Shown here piece after piece: positions 1 through 10,874 of a stretch of 64,000 nucleotides of DNA. The position numbers were made by a program, and so were the translations under genes. The stretch covers positions 1 through 64,000 of the forward strand of contig JAMKCH010022324.1 in the NCBI GenBank assembly GCA_023653785.1, in the 5' to 3' direction. This DNA is from Ophioderma brevispina. Taxonomy: Eukaryota > Echinodermata > Ophiuroidea > Amphilepidida > Ophiodermatidae. Each line of letters opens with the position of its first letter. Positions within the stretch are counted from its first letter, which is position 1. The notes below the pieces were generated by a model. The model had not been told where the DNA came from. It saw only the letters and a program-made list of their open reading frames with translations, and made no database searches.

Positions 1-579
1 ATGTGTTTCGTACCTACGTATAGGCACATTACAATGCCTTATGGTATTGATTCATAACACCCTCTGGGCAAAAAACCAAGTTTCACCAACATATTGTGTA
101 AAAAAAATAAAAAACTTCCCTTTTTTTTTAAAAAAAAAAAAATAATAAATTTATGAATTAGCAGCGATTTTGCAAATCCGAAACATCGAAAAAAATCACA
201 AAATTCATATTTTTTATATTTTTTTGCTACTGGCATGGATGCGAACATAACATGCAAGTGTTGGCTTGAAATCTGTGATTAAGACACGGCAGTATTTTTA
301 TCTGATTCCTGTAATTTTTCTATCGTGCATATCAAAAATTTCCGACTTGCGATCATATATTTAAGCCTTTTCCCACCCTGGTAATAATCACGATTTCAGC
401 GTGAATTTTGTGCACCATGATCATACAGTTTGACCGTCCAACACCAACATTATTGATCTTTGTTTTATTCTGTACTGTGTAAGCCACAATCCCAGCTGTT
501 TTATGCAGATTTTAGACGCTGTCGCTGGGTGTCTATTTGCTGGAGACGGTAAGAGACAATTTCTAAAATGCTTTATTTG
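1..579. other. AT-rich sequence, no gene seen
   Basis: A/T-rich sequence with homopolymer runs of A and T around 100-140 and 205-225. Short open frames here have no recognisable domain and no convincing splice signals. It could be RBM45 intron or intergenic DNA, since the upstream RBM45 exons are not visible. Confidence 0.5.
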
Positions 580-1477
580 TGTCGCCTTCCCTAAGGCAGG
601 AAACACATAGGAGCATTTTGTCCACTGTAGTGTCTGTTGTAGTTGTTTCTGTTGTTGTTTGTTGTTGATGTCCTGTTTTGTGAAAAAAGGGTTAACATTT
701 GCCTGTAATTCCCATACTTTGATGGATTTTAAACCAACTTGGGTCACAGGTGCAACATTGCATCCCCCCTTTTTTGAGGAGGTCAAAGGTCAGCATGTCA
801 CGGTCAAAAGGTCGGGAGTCAAGTTGTAAAATAGGCTGAAAATGTAAATTGACCTCATTTGAAAAGTTGAAGAGTTTCAATTGGAACCAACTTGAATCAT
901 AGGTGCAACATGGGATCCCTCATATTGTTGATGAGGTCAAAGTTCGCATACCAAGTTCCAAAGGGGGGGGTTTTTCCATGTGAGGTCCGTTGGTAAAATA
1001 GGCTGAAAATGTAAATTGACCTCATTGGAAAGTTAATTCAATTGGAACAAACTGATCATAGGTGCAAACATGGGATCCTCATTTGTTGATGAGGTCAAAG
1101 GGTCGCATACCAAGGGTCAACGTCATGTGAGGTCATTTAATAGGCCTGCAATGTAAATTGACCTGCATTGAAAGTTGAAGCATCATTGCCACCAAACTTG
1201 AATCATAGATGCCACCCTGTGGATCCCTCATTGTTGATGATAGCAAAGGTCGCATACCAAGGTCCAAAGGTCATGGGGTGTTAGGTCAAGTTGTAAAATA
1301 GGCTGAAAATGTGAATAGCCTCCTTAGAAAAGTTGAAGTTTCAATTGGAACCAACTTGAATCATAGGGTGCACTTGGGACCCTCATTCGTTGATGAGGTC
1401 AAAGGGTCACATATCAGGTCAAAGGTCATGTTTAGGCCTATCATTCACTAACCCTAACCGCGATCGGCAGGCACACA
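580..1477. mobile_element. AGGTCA-array MITE, long copy
   Basis: The block starts TGTCGCC near a CTAAGGCAGG motif and ends CGGCAGGCACACA, an imperfect inverted version of its start. It shares its whole layout with the shorter copy at 14721-15162. The interior is about five diverged units of roughly 155 bp, each with a 'gatgaggtcaaaggtc' core, at about 776, 931, 1089, 1237 and 1392. Perfect AGGTCA-A-AGGTCA direct repeats survive at 780-792 and 1416-1428; the others carry small indels. It is probably a non-autonomous DNA element whose internal units expanded in tandem. No coding capacity is seen. Confidence 0.7.
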
Positions 1478-2221
1478 AGCGGGTGTCCCGAGGACCGATG
1501 TATTTTTTTCACTATTTGGTGGATTGTTTCTACAATTGTATATGGAAGTGTACACACTTATCCCCCTATTTATAAGTTTTAAAAAATGTATTTCCACATT
1601 TTTTTCCGATTCTCTCGCATTTTCGCTGCTAATCCCTTAACCTTTTTAATCCTCCTGTGCTTTAGCAGAGGGGGATTAAAATATTAGAATACCTAAATTC
1701 ACAATATTTTGGGGCACTGCCAAAAAGTAATTTTTAAATTAAAATGTCCCTATGTGAAACATTGAAATAGCAATATCTCGCCCAAGGTTTAATATATTAC
1801 CCAAATAGCCACTCTAGATATGAAAATTAACAAAATAGCAGTTTTTAACACCAGTAGTTGTGCAAATGGCACACTGTGTGAAACAGAAATACTTCAAACT
1901 GCAGATGCAACACTCTCAAGCTTGAATAATAAATAGATTTTGGACAAATATAGCAATTAATATTAGATTCTGATACGATGATGTTATTTAGCAGCATAAA
2001 TTTTTTAAATAATAGTCTAACATAACTTGCACCAAAACATTTGGCTTCTCCATATGGACGGATTACAACTCCCTGAAGATGTCTATGTATTTACAAAACG
2101 TGATAATTTTTTGTTCAAGATTTCTTCTTTTTATGCAGAAAAGCATCGTAATGTTTGAAAACTTGTGCAAAGCCAAAGAAATTGTATATTTCTCTACTGG
2201 GTCTCACTCTGAAATTTTTAG
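1478..2221. other. RBM45 intron or upstream sequence, nothing recognised
   Basis: A/T-rich sequence between the AGGTCA-array element and the first supported RBM45 exon. I searched for the N-terminal half of RRM2 (an RNP2-like strand before YGD) and did not find it, so the preceding exon is either further upstream or too damaged by indels to see. Confidence 0.4.
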
Positions 2222-2343
2222 ATTACGGAGACTCGGTGGAGGTACATTGTGCGAGACAAGGAGCCGGGAAACAAGGATTTTGCCATTTGTCAGATACCGT
2301 CAAATGTCATCGGTGCCACGGCTTTTGGAAACTGTTGACAAGA
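2222..2343 (+). CDS. RBM45: RBM45 exon: C-terminal half of RRM2
   Basis: RBM45 is an RNA-binding protein with several RRM domains. This exon follows an AG acceptor after 'aaattttta' and ends at a GTAAGT donor. Read across its frames it gives YGDSVEVH, then VRDKEPGNK, then VRYRQMSSVPRLLETVDKS, in the order expected for the second half of RBM45 RRM2 (human: [37 protein letters not shown]). Two single-base frame shifts are needed inside 122 bases, which I attribute to assembly errors because the splice signals and motif order are intact. The phase joins the exon at 5795: the split codon gives VDK-R-FQ, matching human CDRSFR. RRM1 and the start of RRM2 are not found upstream. Confidence 0.72.
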
Positions 2344-2375
2344 GTAAGTTGGGGGGGGGGGTCTCCTGGTGGTCA

Positions 2376-2498
2376 GGAGTTTTCCGTACCTGACCCATCT
2401 AACACACTTTTTCTGACACACGTTTTTTCTGACTTCACGAAGCAACCTTATGGTGTCCAAATCATAAGTGGTCAGATGGGTCAGGTTTGGGAAACTCC
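2376..2498. repeat. Hairpin element in RBM45 intron
   Basis: An imperfect inverted repeat of about 25 bp: GGAGTTTTCC followed by ACCTGACCCATCT on the left is matched by AGATGGGTCAGGT then GGGAAACTCC on the right. It begins only 32 bases after an RBM45 donor site, so the transcript could fold there. It is probably a small MITE; no target duplication was identified. Confidence 0.55.
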
Positions 2499-2636
2499 CG
2501 GTGTCATGCTGCTGAAGATTCACAAGTGTGATAAGAAAAGATAAAACATTAGTTGATTTTTATCTTTTTCAACTGTAGTATCATACTTGTTCAATGACTA
2601 ACAAACTGTCAACCTAGAACAGTGGAGACGAATCTA

Positions 2637-3080
2637 GGTTACTCATGGGGGGAAGGTTCCCGGATTATTTGTCCCCGCCGAACGAGTTCGGAACGGGGAC
2701 TATAAAATGGCAGCGTCCGTCGTCCGTCCGTCCGTTCCTGGTCCGTCCGTCCGTCGTGATAAAAATTGTTAACCCACGGGCTTGTGAACGATTTATCTGG
2801 AGTTCCGTAAGGATTACAATGATTTAACTTGGTTGGAAGCAGCGGGTTGCTGAGTTCTCGCCTGATAGATTTTGGGCGTAATATGCTAATTAAGTATCTG
2901 ATTTGCATAATTTATGAAATTCCTGTAAGGCTTTGTACAGTTTTCTGGAGTTCCGTTTGGCGTATAATGATGTACTTTGTGGCAAGGAAGCGGGCTGAAA
3001 AGAAGTTCCTCGACCTATTTGATGTGGGCGTATTTTGGACAAATTGATTATGCAAATGAGCTAATTAATTGCAAAAATCA
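2637..3080. repeat. Interspersed repeat with CCGTCCGT stretch
   Basis: A moderately GC-rich block with 'ggggactataaaatggcagc' followed by a degenerate CCGTCCGTC microsatellite (about 2715-2755) and paired 'ctggagttccg' segments near 2799 and 2946. The 'TATAAAATGGCAGCGTCCG' string is of a kind I associate with dispersed repeats of marine invertebrates. It lies inside an RBM45 intron. No coding capacity is seen. Confidence 0.45.
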
Positions 3081-3290
3081 ATCTTAATTGCTATATTTTG
3101 ACATTTACATTGGCTACTCAAATCCGTGGCTGCTTGAAAGCCTACTGGGCCACATCTTCTTGAATTTGAAAGTATGTTATATATGCGGCCAGCGGCTTAG
3201 GTATGCAATGAGCATAATTAAAATATGCGTAATTGTGTATCTCTTAAACGTAATGTCGGATAGGCAAATTCCTTGCTACAATGAACTACT

Positions 3291-3787
3291 ATGTCTGGGG
3301 TGTTGGGATGGGTTCGTTTATTGCGGGGTATTGGGGAGGGGGTGGGGTGTGGCATGGGGGTTTTTTTGGCGAGGGGGGTGTTGTGTTTGCATTGTGTTGG
3401 GAACGTGGTGGGTGTGGCATGGGTGTTGGAGAGGGGTTGTTTGGGAGGGGTGGGAGTGTTGGGGAGGGTGAGGGGGTTGTGGAGGGTGTAGGAGGTGTTG
3501 CGGGGTGTTGTTGAGGGAGTGGCCATTGCGGGTGTTGGGGAAGGGGAGGCATGTTAATGGGTATTGAGGTGGGGTGTTGCGGGGTTTGGGAAGGGGGGGG
3601 TGCGTAGTGCATAGTGTTTGGTGGAGGGTGGGTTTTGGGGAGTTGTGGGGTGTTAGGGAGGGGGTTTGTGGTTGTGGTTGTTGGGGGTGGGGTTTTGTCA
3701 GGGTGTTGGGGAGGGGGTGGGGTTTTGTAGGGTGTTGGGGGGTGGGGTGTTGCTGGAGTGTTGGGTAGGGGGTGGGTTGTTGTAGTT
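3291..3787. repeat. G-rich GGGGTGTTG minisatellite
   Basis: About 500 bases built from degenerate GGGGTGTTGGGGAGGG-like words, with hardly any C on the + strand. Runs of three or more G recur every 10-15 bases, so the strand fits the G-quadruplex pattern many times over. Open frames on both strands here are by-products of the composition. It lies in the RBM45 intron between the RRM2 and linker exons. Confidence 0.85.
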
Positions 3788-4603
3788 GCATTTATCGCAT
3801 GTTAGTGATCGCGACAGTCGACGGGGACATATTTAACAACGCATCGCGTAAATCCGAGTTCGCCTTGTTTGTGCATCCGTCGGAAATTAGCACCTCTATC
3901 ATAAATGCCCAGTTAAACATTTATATATATTCTATTGTGTTAAGCCTCTGATACGTTCATTTTTCTGTCATAACAGTTCGAAAACAGTTTTTAACTGCAA
4001 AAACACACCCATAAAATGAATCTTTACGTTAACTTCACAACAAAAAATGGATTCATATGAACAAATCAGGTCTTGGAAGGAAGTTTGAGCAAAATGTGGT
4101 GCTATATGAGCCAGATCCCTGTCATACGTCGGTAACAATACGTTGTGTTGCATGAGCGCCGGAGTCTCGTGTATCATTTGTAAACCGTTCGTCCCCGGAC
4201 CTCGTGGAGTCAGTAGGCGTGGTAGGACCCCTTATACACGAGAATGATACTAAATGTGCATAAATACTAACGTTCTCAGCGTTCAGGGATTTTTGAAATG
4301 CGCTAAAATGAATTTTTCAAATGCATTTTTTCTTCTCTCCTCCAAATTTCTTCTAACGAACTAAAAGTTGCCGAACAAAATTGCTTTAAATGAAAATTGT
4401 CTCTTGCCAATGTAAAATTGAATGACTTCATCACGTGGTTTGGGAGAATCAATCAGGCATATTAATGCAGATTTTTCCCATCGAGCTCCACAGGAGCCTG
4501 ACAACTTCCAAATCCCAACTCTAGTATCGAACATCAGGCGTCCTTTCCCCCCGTGGGGCATCTTTAAATAAAATATGATTAAAATGTAAAAAGAAATGTC
4601 CTA
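3788..4603. other. RBM45 intron, no further feature
   Basis: Sequence between the G-rich minisatellite and a TTAA element. Nothing beyond short A/T homopolymers and a small GC-richer patch around 4185-4240 was recognised. Confidence 0.4.
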
Positions 4604-4911
4604 TTCAAAGGGCCATGATCCGATTGCTAATAGCCTTGACCCCAGTTTTTTTCGGAAGTTGTCAGCATTTTGGTATCTGATTTACCCTGTGAAATCGTAG
4701 TGCTAAAGAATGTTTGGTTTGGATGATATGAGCAAAACCAATATTAATTTTACAGAGTACTCTATGGGGATTACAACATCATGTTTTTTTAGCTTGCATG
4801 TCAAAAACGGGTTGAAATATCGGTGCGAAACTTTACAGATGGGTTTTGGGGGTGAAAGCCATTCTATCAATATGAAAACTTTATATACTTAAATTGGGTC
4901 ATCCCCTTTAA
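4604..4911. mobile_element. TTAA MITE family 1, copy 1
   Basis: One of four copies (also 20859, 50026, 61354). It starts TTCAAAGGGCCATGATCCGA and ends TGGGTCATCCCCTTTAA, imperfect terminal inverted repeats with TTAA-like borders. The interior landmarks 'ctaatagcc', 'tactctatggggattacaa' and 'ttacagatgggttttgggg' are shared among copies. TTAA targets and AAAGGG-type termini are what piggyBac-like transposases mobilise. It is non-coding. Confidence 0.7.
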
Positions 4912-5794
4912 GTTGTTTTTTTGACTCATGGACACAATAATTCATGCAAGTAAACTTTCTGTTTTAAAAGTTTTGACTAGATTATTATTCATGGCAGACA
5001 TTTGTATCTAACTTTAATAAACAAACTTTGTATTACTATAATTTATTTTCCATTCCGTAATTACGGTTTAGTTGCCCGTATTCTGAGAATTGTTTTGTTC
5101 CATAATACCCAGCAAAATTAGGAACCCGGAAGTAAGGCTCTCAATTAATTAGTCAACATGGCGGCCGCACCGACGATCACGACGGCAATTGTGTAGGCAT
5201 GTAACTCGCAATACAATTGGAATAGTCAACATATACGGTAGTTTTCTAGAATTCGGGAACAATTTTCAAGTGGAGGGTACTTTCAGTTACATCAATCTAC
5301 ATTTTTTTTTTATAATCCCCAGATTGGGAATGCCATCATGGCTATAGTGAATATTCCAGGGCAAGTTTCATGGGTGCAGTAGTACATGTATGTTGCATTT
5401 GGATGTTTGATTGATGCATTTGCCGGGTCAATTTCCAAGTTATGTCAACATTATGTTGCTGTCGGGAATTTTTTTAGTAATATGTCGCCAGAAAAATTAG
5501 GCGGCGACGACAGCCCTCAGTACTCACCCCACTCTACGAACATTACTTAATTCTATCAAATTATACATTCATCACTCTGTACTCCCAGTTCCACTCATGG
5601 GGTTTCCATAACCTGTCCCCATTGACACACTCTGGAATTCGGAAACCCTTCAGAAATAAGCACAGGTTTATTCATTAAGGATGGTCACCCGAATTCATAG
5701 TGTGTCAGAAAAAACCAGGAGGTCAGATTACGGAAATTCCCTTCAATCACACCATTCCAAGCTACAATATAATTGACACATTACCTCGGGACAG
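4912..5794. other. RBM45 intron with a small hairpin
   Basis: Intron sequence up to the acceptor at 5795. It includes the promoter-like motif cluster at 5124-5168 (listed separately) and a short inverted repeat: 'gacacactctggaattcgg' near 5634 pairs imperfectly with 'cccgaattcatagtgtgtc' near 5688. Confidence 0.45.
5124..5168. promoter_or_regulatory. ETS plus YY1-like motif cluster
   Basis: ACCCGGAAGT at 5124-5133 matches the ETS-family core, and AACATGGCGGCCGC at 5155-5168 matches the YY1-type ATGGCGGC motif. The two together, in CpG-containing sequence, are typical of TATA-less promoters in animals. The site lies within an RBM45 intron, so it would be an internal or antisense start, or chance. 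The frame from the ATG at 5158 stops after 12 codons. Confidence 0.3.
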
Positions 5795-6104
5795 GTTTCA
5801 AAGACATCTAGCTAAACAAGATCCATGGCAAGGAGAAAGACCGATTTCGAGATCGCGATGACTACCCCGACTACGAGATGACCCGTACAGATTGAGCCGT
5901 GGCCGAGAATACGACGGGACTACGCATGAATTGTATGGAGGGTACAGTAGCAGTGGCTATGGCGGCACCGGATACGGCGGTGCCGGTTATGTGGTTACAT
6001 GGATCTTTAGTTCTAGATCAGGAGGACCTCCAGGTGGACTTGGAGGAGGTACCGCCCAGTCCCCTGCTCTGCAGGACCCTCAGCCCTGATTAGGGAATTG
6101 ATGG
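5795..6104 (+). CDS. RBM45: RBM45 exon: Gly/Tyr-rich linker after RRM2
   Basis: The exon starts after 'gggacag', and its first codons join in phase to the exon ending at 2343, giving FQRHLAK where human RBM45 has FRAILAE, the end of RRM2. The remainder is a linker: an Arg/Asp-rich part (DRFRDRDDYPDYEMTR near 5840-5885), a Tyr/Gly repeat (ELYGGYSSSGYGGTGYGG near 5928-5975) and a Gly/Pro/Gln tail. At least one single-base shift separates the Arg/Asp and Tyr/Gly parts. A GTAAGA donor follows at 6105. In the human protein the linker is longer and not Gly/Tyr-rich, so only the first residues support homology directly; the rest is assigned by position. Confidence 0.55.
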
Positions 6105-6569
6105 TAAGATGTGTTCAGCAGATTACTTATGGACTTATGTTGGCACACCATCATCATAAATTTGGTAACAGTGATAAGTGGGTAGCAAAGATTGTGTGAA
6201 CACTACATTACAGGTGAGAAGTCAGCTTAAAGTGACAGGAGATTTTTGTGGGGTACAATTCTATCAAATTTCACAGGATCAGTTGTCGACCACCTACTGA
6301 GAAGTTTTGAAGGTTATTGAACAAACAGGTACAAGAGAAAACCGCAAACCTGTTTTGAACCTGCCTGCTATCGTAAGCGTACCCATAGAAAAACCGTGCT
6401 TTGATTTTCTGTGTGTATTACAGAAAACTAAATCAATATTTTATAAAGACGGCGATTCGGCTTATCACTTCAGGTATGATATAATACATTTTAAGCAATT
6501 TCCGACTTAAGCACAAACAAACCGGGTTCAAACAAAAACTGGGGGCGCTTCTTTCTGTCCTCATGTCTC
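6105..6569. other. RBM45 intron
   Basis: The exon for the N-terminal half of the third RRM should lie between 6105 and 8279. I could not find it here; a + strand frame at 6307-6510 has no RRM-like motif. Confidence 0.4.
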
Positions 6570-7134
6570 TGTAAAGACGGCACTGGCACTTTTCAAGGAA
6601 ATAATGATCCTTCAATTTTGCTCTCAACTGATAGTCTAGGAAGACCTTGGAAGAATAACACAATATCTTTTACACACAAGAAACATATTGTACCACAAAA
6701 CACATAGGAACCTGAATAAGAGGGGAGACATCCAGTAATTTTAAGCCTAATTATTGAGTTTGCAGTAACTTTAATCAAAAATGTGTTGTGGCTATTCATG
6801 AAATATCACAGAACTCTAATCATGATATTAAGCCATAAAGGTAAAAGACAGTCGAACAGGGTTGGATGTGGAGGGAAAATCAACTCTGGCATGTGTTTTT
6901 GTGTTTAGATTAATAACCCATCCAGCTTCTGTCATCTGCCGAATAAAACCACTCTAAAGTGTTTTTATTTTAAAAATGTGGGAGCCCTTACCACGTCCAG
7001 GGTGCTGATTAGGACGAATCCTTTCAGGCAAGGGCTATTGTAAATACAAGCTGTTAGCACATGCAAAAATAATGCCAATCTCAAAAAAAATCTTGAGGGT
7101 GCACTATTTTCCAAATGTGCCAGTGTCTCTCTAA
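6570..7134. mobile_element. TTAA-type MITE family 4, copy 1
   Basis: It shares order and wording with 9625-10164: 'ctctcaa(c/a)tgatagtctagg', 'ttggaagaa', 'catgatatta', then 'tcttgagggtgcactattt' and 'ccagtgtctctctaa' at the right end. The left end TAAAGACGGCACTGGC is an imperfect inverse of the right end. Both copies sit in RBM45 introns, about 3 kb apart in the same orientation. It is non-coding. Confidence 0.6.
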
Positions 7135-8279
7135 TGCGACAAAAACTGGTAATTGGCCTCAAATATTGATTGAACGTTATCATAATGCATTTGATTTGAC
7201 ACACACTTTCAGTTCCAGAGGACGATGCAAGTGGATATCTCCAAAGCTGAATAAGTTGTCGTGAGAGGTGAGGTTAAGGAAATCAGCTGACGAAAATGCT
7301 TTGATATAATAACACAGCGGACTGGAGTACTGTGACTTGGGAGGGAGCAAGGAGAGTGGGGCCAAAGGGTGAGAATTCTACCTATTGTATTGTGGGAAAT
7401 TGCACAGGATTTTTCATTTCGAACTGGAACATTGTTAACTTTAGAACTGTGAATTGAAAAAGTCAGCGAAAATATTTTGACGTATAGGGTTTCATGTGTA
7501 GCTGTTTAAAAAGTGGAATTTAACCAACCGTAAAAATATTAGGAAGCTGTAAAAATTGTGAAAAAATATTTCCACTAAAAATCTCCCCGTACATTACACG
7601 GAGATTCTCGCTTTCTGTGTTACCATTTTGAGAATGAGAGCAAAAATTGTTTAAAGATTATGAAGGTTCTTGCATTTCAGGTTACTGCGAGTGTTTATAT
7701 AGGGCAATAGATTACACGGTTGTGCGTACTGCATACTGCGAGTTATTTTTTAGCTTATCACGTATGCATTTTACTTAATACGCATGTCTATTATGTTGCG
7801 TTAAAGTGTTAGTCCGTTACATCACACAGTGTTATTTCTTGTGAGCCACCAGCTATAATCTGGAAGGAAACCTTTGCATTCTGTGTGTGTGGGTGTTGTG
7901 TATTGTGTGTGTGTGGCACTAAAATGTTCACAAGTTTTAAATTGCTTGTGTACCAAATATGCATCGGCCCACGGCTATTATTTTCTTTGAATAGAGTTAG
8001 TACGAAAGTCCAGAACCGCCAAAATTCTAGTTAATATGTTGGCCCATTTGGTTTCCGGGATTGGGTTTGTCTGTAGAAAATGGGTTACTGTGAGTTTATA
8101 AAGGCAGCTCCACAATTATATTCTTTGAAGTGCAAAAGCCGAGAAAATGCCCAATTTTCAGTTTAACTAATGTCCCTAGTTGATGCACAATAAAAGTAAA
8201 GGGGTAAGGGTGGTTGCATGTGGTGTGTGGTTTTTGTGGGTAGGCTTTTGTGAATAACAATTCATCTTTCTCTTAACAG
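7135..8279. other. RBM45 intron, ends at a clear acceptor
   Basis: Mostly A/T-rich, with a short TG microsatellite at about 7883-7915. The region ends in a pyrimidine tract and AG (ctttctcttaacag) immediately before the exon at 8280. The missing first half of the third RRM may be hidden here by indels. Confidence 0.4.
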
Positions 8280-8414
8280 GTGTCGCTCATGTGAGCTACA
8301 AGTCGGCATCATCAGCCATATTGCTAACCAGAAAACTCAAAAATGGGTTTGAGTACCGCCCAAATACCACTGGAAATCAGACTGCAGGATGACAAAGGAT
8401 GCAGTCAGTGTAGG
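8280..8414 (+). CDS. RBM45: RBM45 exon: C-terminal half of third RRM
   Basis: After a strong acceptor the frame reads VAHVSYKSASSAILLTRKL, then NGFEYRPN, then after a one-base shift LEIRLQDDKGCSQ. Human RBM45 at the equivalent place reads HGVVQYFNVASAIYAKYKL, HGFQYPPGN, RIGVSFIDDGSN, so the order and spacing of the strand, helix and final strand of this RRM agree. The single frame change lies between the NGFEY and LEIRL segments. A GTAGGT donor follows at 8415. Orthology is supported by the two downstream exons, which continue the same protein in order. Confidence 0.78.
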
Positions 8415-8756
8415 GTAGGTAGATAATCAATTCACTTGAAACATGGTGTGTGATATCGCCCTGTGTGTAAAATTACATGTTGCGGTCATGAATTTCTACA
8501 GTTTTGGTTGAAATTATACCAATTGTCAGTGGAATGTAAATCAATCAAACTTGACATATTTGTAGCGTGCAATAAGGTAGTTAAGAAGTGTTATACAAGG
8601 TGAGGTAAAAGGGGTCATGGTAGAGCTTTCGGTGTATTGTAATTTGTATGCATTGACAGCTTAGGATTAAATTTACTTATTCATTAGTATGTGTGCTAAT
8701 CTACTTTTAAAAGGATGATCTTACTGGGACTATTTACCTCATTTATTTGTTTATAG
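8415..8756. other. RBM45 intron
   Basis: A 342-base intron between two supported exons with a GTAGGT donor and a TTTATAG acceptor. Nothing else was recognised. Confidence 0.5.
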
Positions 8757-8853
8757 GTACAGTGATGGTAAGAGTATGTACAGTGCATCATCTGTGATGA
8801 GTACCCCTGCTCTGTGGATCTGCCTCCATTACACCATTGGCACCAGACAGCAG
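8757..8853 (+). CDS. RBM45: RBM45 exon: linker before last RRM (probable)
   Basis: A short segment between a TTTATAG acceptor and a GTACAA donor. One frame contains CSVDLPPL followed by a His/Gln-rich tail, comparable to the human linker segment TDVVLPSCKKK that precedes the last RRM. It lies exactly between the third-RRM exon and the last-RRM exon. The exon start could instead be the later AG at 8783. Homology in this linker is weak, so the call rests mainly on position and splice signals. Confidence 0.45.
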
Positions 8854-8913
8854 GTACAATACATGGTATTTAGAATATTGTGACAGTTTTGTCAATTTAT
8901 ATTTTTCTTTAGG

Positions 8914-9252
8914 ATAAAGGTGCAACAAGAGCTTTGAGGCACCAAATATGTTCAGTATAGTAGTCAGTGGCATTTAGACATCAATAGAATCTTACCTTGT
9001 ATTGGTACAGAAATGTCTAAAAGAGAGAAAAAGTAATTTTGATTTGCTTATATTTCAATAGAGAGATAGGCTGAATTTTCATATTTGCTGTTATATGAAA
9101 ATAGAAAAATTTCTAATTTTGTACCAAAGAAACAATTGTTAGCTTAATCCTTTCAGAGGGGGATTTTTTTGGTTACGTTTGCACCAGGGCAAAAAATGGA
9201 CTTTTCAATTTTTAAGGGACACCGTATGTAAGATCTCTCATTGCACCTTTAA
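8914..9252. mobile_element. TTAA MITE family 3, copy 1
   Basis: It begins ATAAAGGTGCAACAAGAG and ends CTCTCATTGCACCTTTAA, imperfect terminal inverted repeats with TTAA-like borders. Shared interior words such as 'tttgtaccaaagaaa' and 'cttaatcctttca' link it to copies at 51347-51790, 62653-63070 and, inverted and truncated, 29262-29530. It is a non-coding piggyBac-type MITE in an RBM45 intron. Confidence 0.7.
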
Positions 9253-9624
9253 TGTTATAGGGTTAAGAAATTTAGGAAGTGGTTAAAAATTATTGTTTGT
9301 TAAGCAGATGACCATGCAAAACAAAAATGGTGGATAACTTCTTTTGTCATTTGAGCAAGAAAAACATACTTTTGTTTATGGGGGGCATTTTGAGGACTAA
9401 ATTTAGCCTAAACGCCCATATAAACCCAATATACACATAGTATGGACTAAGCATAAGGAAGCTTGTGTTATACTGAGATAAGGGCACCATCAAAACGCTG
9501 CCTTATGCTTTATTCTGTATTATGTTGGTGTGTCAGGATATTGCCTGTTTTGTGCTCCCAAATGTAGAAAATGGGAAGGAGCTTGTGAGACCCCAGTCAC
9601 AATTTTGTTTTGCTCAATCAAGAA
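9253..9624. other. RBM45 intron
   Basis: Intron sequence between two MITEs; no exon-like or repeated feature was recognised. Confidence 0.4.
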
Positions 9625-10164
9625 CTAAAGCGGCATACAACTGGCCATTTTCACAAAATATGAAATTTCCTTCATTTGCTCTCAAATGATAGTCTAGGCC
9701 ATTGGAAGAACAGAGATTATACTAATATTTTACATAACAATACATGCCCCAAAACGGATAGGGACATTGGATATGAGATAAAGATATCCAGGGCATTTGT
9801 AGGCCAACTTTTAAGTTTTCCATAACTTTCACAAATGTGTATATTACATGAATATTTTGGGCTCGTACTCATGATATTAAAACCACACAGGTTATAGACC
9901 GGTCAACAGTGTGCATAGCGTGAGAAACATGCATGCAGCGTGCGTTTCTTGTGTTAAACGCCATTTTCGTCATCGCCTGAATTTCGCGTCGCCGGCGACT
10001 TGAAAATTAACAACATCCGTTCCGTTACCATAAGGACGCTGATTTGGTCTTAATCTGTTCGGGTGAGGGCTTTTGTATACAAAAGCTTTAACAACCATGC
10101 AAAAATATCGATTTTGGAAAATCTTGAAGGGTGCACTATTTTTCAATGGCCAGTGTCTCTTTAA
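9625..10164. mobile_element. TTAA-type MITE family 4, copy 2
   Basis: Left end CTAAAGCGGCATACAACTGGCC; right end GGCCAGTGTCTCTTTAA with a TTAA border. The ends are imperfect inverses. It is the better-preserved partner of 6570-7134, with a GC-richer insert-like patch (9900-10010) not clearly present in the other copy. Confidence 0.6.
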
Positions 10165-10874
10165 CAGTTTCGCCCACCTTGGTCAGCAGCTGAGCAGAGG
10201 TAACATAACATTCGTGAACAGTGATGGGTAGGTTACTACTTCCCCCCACGAGTGCTATTCTCCTCCGTTTCAAACCTCGCCTAAGGCGTGGGACAATCAC
10301 AAAATTTAAAAAACTTACACGCATCAATCACGCTTGCATTTTGCTTTGCCATCTTTTTCGCTCGCTTGTAATTACACACCCGCACATGGTGGCATTTCTT
10401 GTGGCGTCTGGTGCTACGCCTGGTTTAGGTGAAACAGAGTATACCGCGTGAGTGGGTCACAAATGGGACGGGTCAAGATCCTTATTGGTCTTCACACCTT
10501 GTCTAGTGTGAAGACTCTATTGATGATTATATGCCTGACTGAATAAGCTCTAAAAGTTTCATGGAAGTCTAGACACTGGTTTAGTTCTGTGTAATAGTGC
10601 CTGGAGGGAACGAATGGATTTTTGAGCCCATGAATGCAACATAATAAGACTGGTAGTAAGATTGGAAAGGGCTGGATTTTAAATATTTGGAAACTGCATT
10701 TTAACTGGTTGTTGAATTATGCAAACAGTAATGCTATGTGAAATGCAGGTACTAGTAGTGCCAAAAGGTTCAACTATTTGAGAAGATGCTCGGAGTAGTC
10801 TAATTAGTTCATCTGCTGATCCATGCTTATGTAGCCTTAATTAACCGATATTTGATTACTACTTGTATTTTTAG
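10165..10874. other. RBM45 intron
   Basis: It contains a CpG-richer patch (10170-10460) with short frames on both strands but no recognisable domain, then A/T-rich sequence to the acceptor at 10874. Confidence 0.4.

Noticed and set aside
3218..3791. Long open frames on both strands, including a Pro/Thr/His-rich one of 157 codons
   Set aside because: They arise from the GGGGTGTTG minisatellite, which lacks stop codons in several frames; there is no domain or splice structure.
5482..5550. Short frame MSPEKLGGDDSPQYSPHS as an RBM45 first exon
   Set aside because: It lies between the RRM2 exon and the linker exon, so it cannot be the N-terminus, and it ends in a stop without a donor.
6433..6663. 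- strand frame with CRLYRDMRTERSAP resembling RRM text
   Set aside because: It is on the wrong strand for RBM45 and overlaps the start of a MITE.
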